This document shows, one piece after another, positions 4,536-5,355 of a DNA stretch of 5,355 bases. The position numbers and the translations under genes are program-made. The first letter of the stretch is position 1. Each line of letters starts with the position of its first letter. The stretch is from Enterovibrio sp051650965 (lineage in GTDB: Bacteria > Pseudomonadota > Gammaproteobacteria > Enterobacterales > Vibrionaceae). Under the pieces are notes generated by a model. It made no database searches. It was given only the letters and a program-made list of their open reading frames with translations, and was not told the origin of the DNA. The stretch covers positions 1 through 5,355 of the forward strand of contig JBOFRL010000090.1 of NCBI GenBank assembly GCA_051650965.1, read 5' to 3'.

Positions 4536-5355
4536 AATTTCGTTTCATCAAACGGCAATCCAACCGATTTCCCGTAGCACTGTTATGTCGAGTAATGAGT
4601 ATAAGTAAATCAGGCTATTACGATTGGCATAAACGCCCTGCAAACGTGATAAGCCTTGAGACGCTGGAACTTTATCGCCTTATTAGACAGCTATTTAAGC
4701 AAAGTCGAGGCAGCTTAGGGAATCGTGAAATGGTGAAGAAATTGCGCAAAGAAGGCTACCAGGTTGGTCGCTATCTCGTTCGTAAAATTATGCATCGCCT
4801 TCAACTCAAAGCAACCCAGCGACGCGCTTACAAGGTGACTACGCGGCGAAAACACTCAGATGCAGTGGCTGATAACCTGTTGAACATGAACTTTGATCCC
4901 GTCGCGGCTGATCAGGTCTGGGCGGGTGATGTGACGTATTTAAAGACGGGTGAGGGTTGGATGTATTTGGCGGTGGTGATGGATTTGTATTCACGCCGGA
5001 TTGTGGGTTGGCACATAGACGAACGCATGACTACAGATTTGATATCTAAGGCATTAATCAAAGCTTGCAACCTGCGACAACCGGCCAAAGGATTGGTATT
5101 CCACAGTGACCGAGGCTCGCAATACACCAGTAAGCAATTCGGCAGGCTGCTATCGAACTATGGGATCCGAGCCAGCATGGGTGATGTGGGCGCGTGTTGG
5201 GACAATGCCGTTGTTGAGCGGTTTTTTGGCAGCTTAAAACACGATTGGATTTTTAAAGTTAATCAACCAACTAGGGAGTTTATGAAGCAAGATGTGACGG
5301 CTTACATGAAATATTACAACTTGGAGCGGCTGCATTCTGCTAATGACGATCTGTC
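4496..5355 (+). CDS. IS3-family transposase OrfB / OrfAB catalytic part (3'-truncated by window end)
   Basis: This is the -1 frame entered at the A6G site. It is a DDE transposase of the rve integrase superfamily that cuts and joins the IS ends. There is an N-terminal HTH_21-like region (RFPVALLCRVMSISKSGYYDW, then RGSLGNREMVKKLRKEGY), then the catalytic core with Asp in WAGDVTY (codon 4928), Asp in FHSDRGSQY (5108) and Glu in NAVVERFFGSLK (5216). The second Asp and the Glu are 35 residues apart, the DD(35)E spacing. Numbered on the fusion these are D229, D289 and E325. The window shows 370 of an expected 386 residues; the missing end is in the copy at 1-129. The first in-frame ATG is only at 4595, so production as the OrfAB fusion is likely. 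No disabling mutation is visible, so the element looks competent. Confidence 0.93.

Larger units (their letters stand above)
4178..5355 (+). mobile_element. IS3-family insertion sequence, left 1178 bases (runs off the window)
   Basis: The element starts at 4178 with TGTTCTGGTC and carries orfA, an A6G frameshift site and orfB in the -1 frame, the standard IS3-family plan. It moves by a copy-out-paste-in route through a circular intermediate. The last 80 bases equal 1-80; adding 81-137 from that copy gives a complete element of 1235 bp. It is inserted in kup, transcribed opposite to it. The 3 bases before 4178 (TGT) do not match the 3 after the other copy (ATG), so the two visible flanks are not the two sides of one simple insertion. 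I do not assign a named IS. Confidence 0.93.

Noticed and set aside
4912..5127. Minus-strand frame antisense to the transposase core
   Set aside because: Lies opposite the conserved catalytic region and has no features of its own.
1..5355. CRISPR array, tRNA, rRNA, integron attC sites, plasmid replication or partition genes
   Set aside because: None seen. If the sequence is a circle, it carries no replication gene, so it would not be a self-maintained plasmid.

Overview
The window reads as a stretch of gammaproteobacterial chromosome, most like Vibrionaceae. It has roughly balanced GC by eye, NsrR and Hmp sequences close to the enteric/Vibrio forms, and a periplasmic delta-type carbonic anhydrase of a kind I recall from marine gammaproteobacteria. 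The genus cannot be fixed from the sequence alone. The segment is bounded on both sides by the same IS3-family insertion sequence in the same orientation.

Layout. 1-137 is the right end of an IS3-family element (last 42 codons of the transposase plus the right inverted repeat). 138-568 is the 3' half of a short-chain dehydrogenase/reductase gene whose 5' half is missing at the IS boundary. 688-1497 (minus) is a complete secreted protein that I assign to the delta-class carbonic anhydrases. 1498-1945 has no convincing gene but holds two inverted-repeat structures. 1946-2413 (minus) is nsrR, the nitric-oxide-sensing [Fe-S] repressor, divergent from hmp at 2524-3717 (plus), the flavohaemoglobin NO dioxygenase. 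Between them lie a perfect FNR box and a longer imperfect dyad. hmp ends at a clear intrinsic terminator (3750-3777). 3801-4177 (minus) is the 3' end of a Kup-type potassium transporter gene, also cut by the IS. 4178 to the end is the left 1178 bases of the IS, with orfA, an A6G frameshift site and orfB carrying the full DDE triad.

How it works together. The functional core is the nsrR-hmp pair: NO damages the NsrR cluster, hmp is derepressed, and Hmp oxidises NO to nitrate. The FNR box adds an oxygen input. Both outermost chromosomal genes (SDR and kup) are broken exactly at IS ends, so the 4040-bp interior is an IS-bounded unit.

The first 80 bases are identical to the last 80 (1-80 = 5276-5355). 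The sequence is therefore compatible with a 5275-bp circle or tandem unit carrying one complete 1235-bp IS, as well as with two separate direct IS copies or a contig that ends in a repeat. The three cannot be told apart from this sequence.
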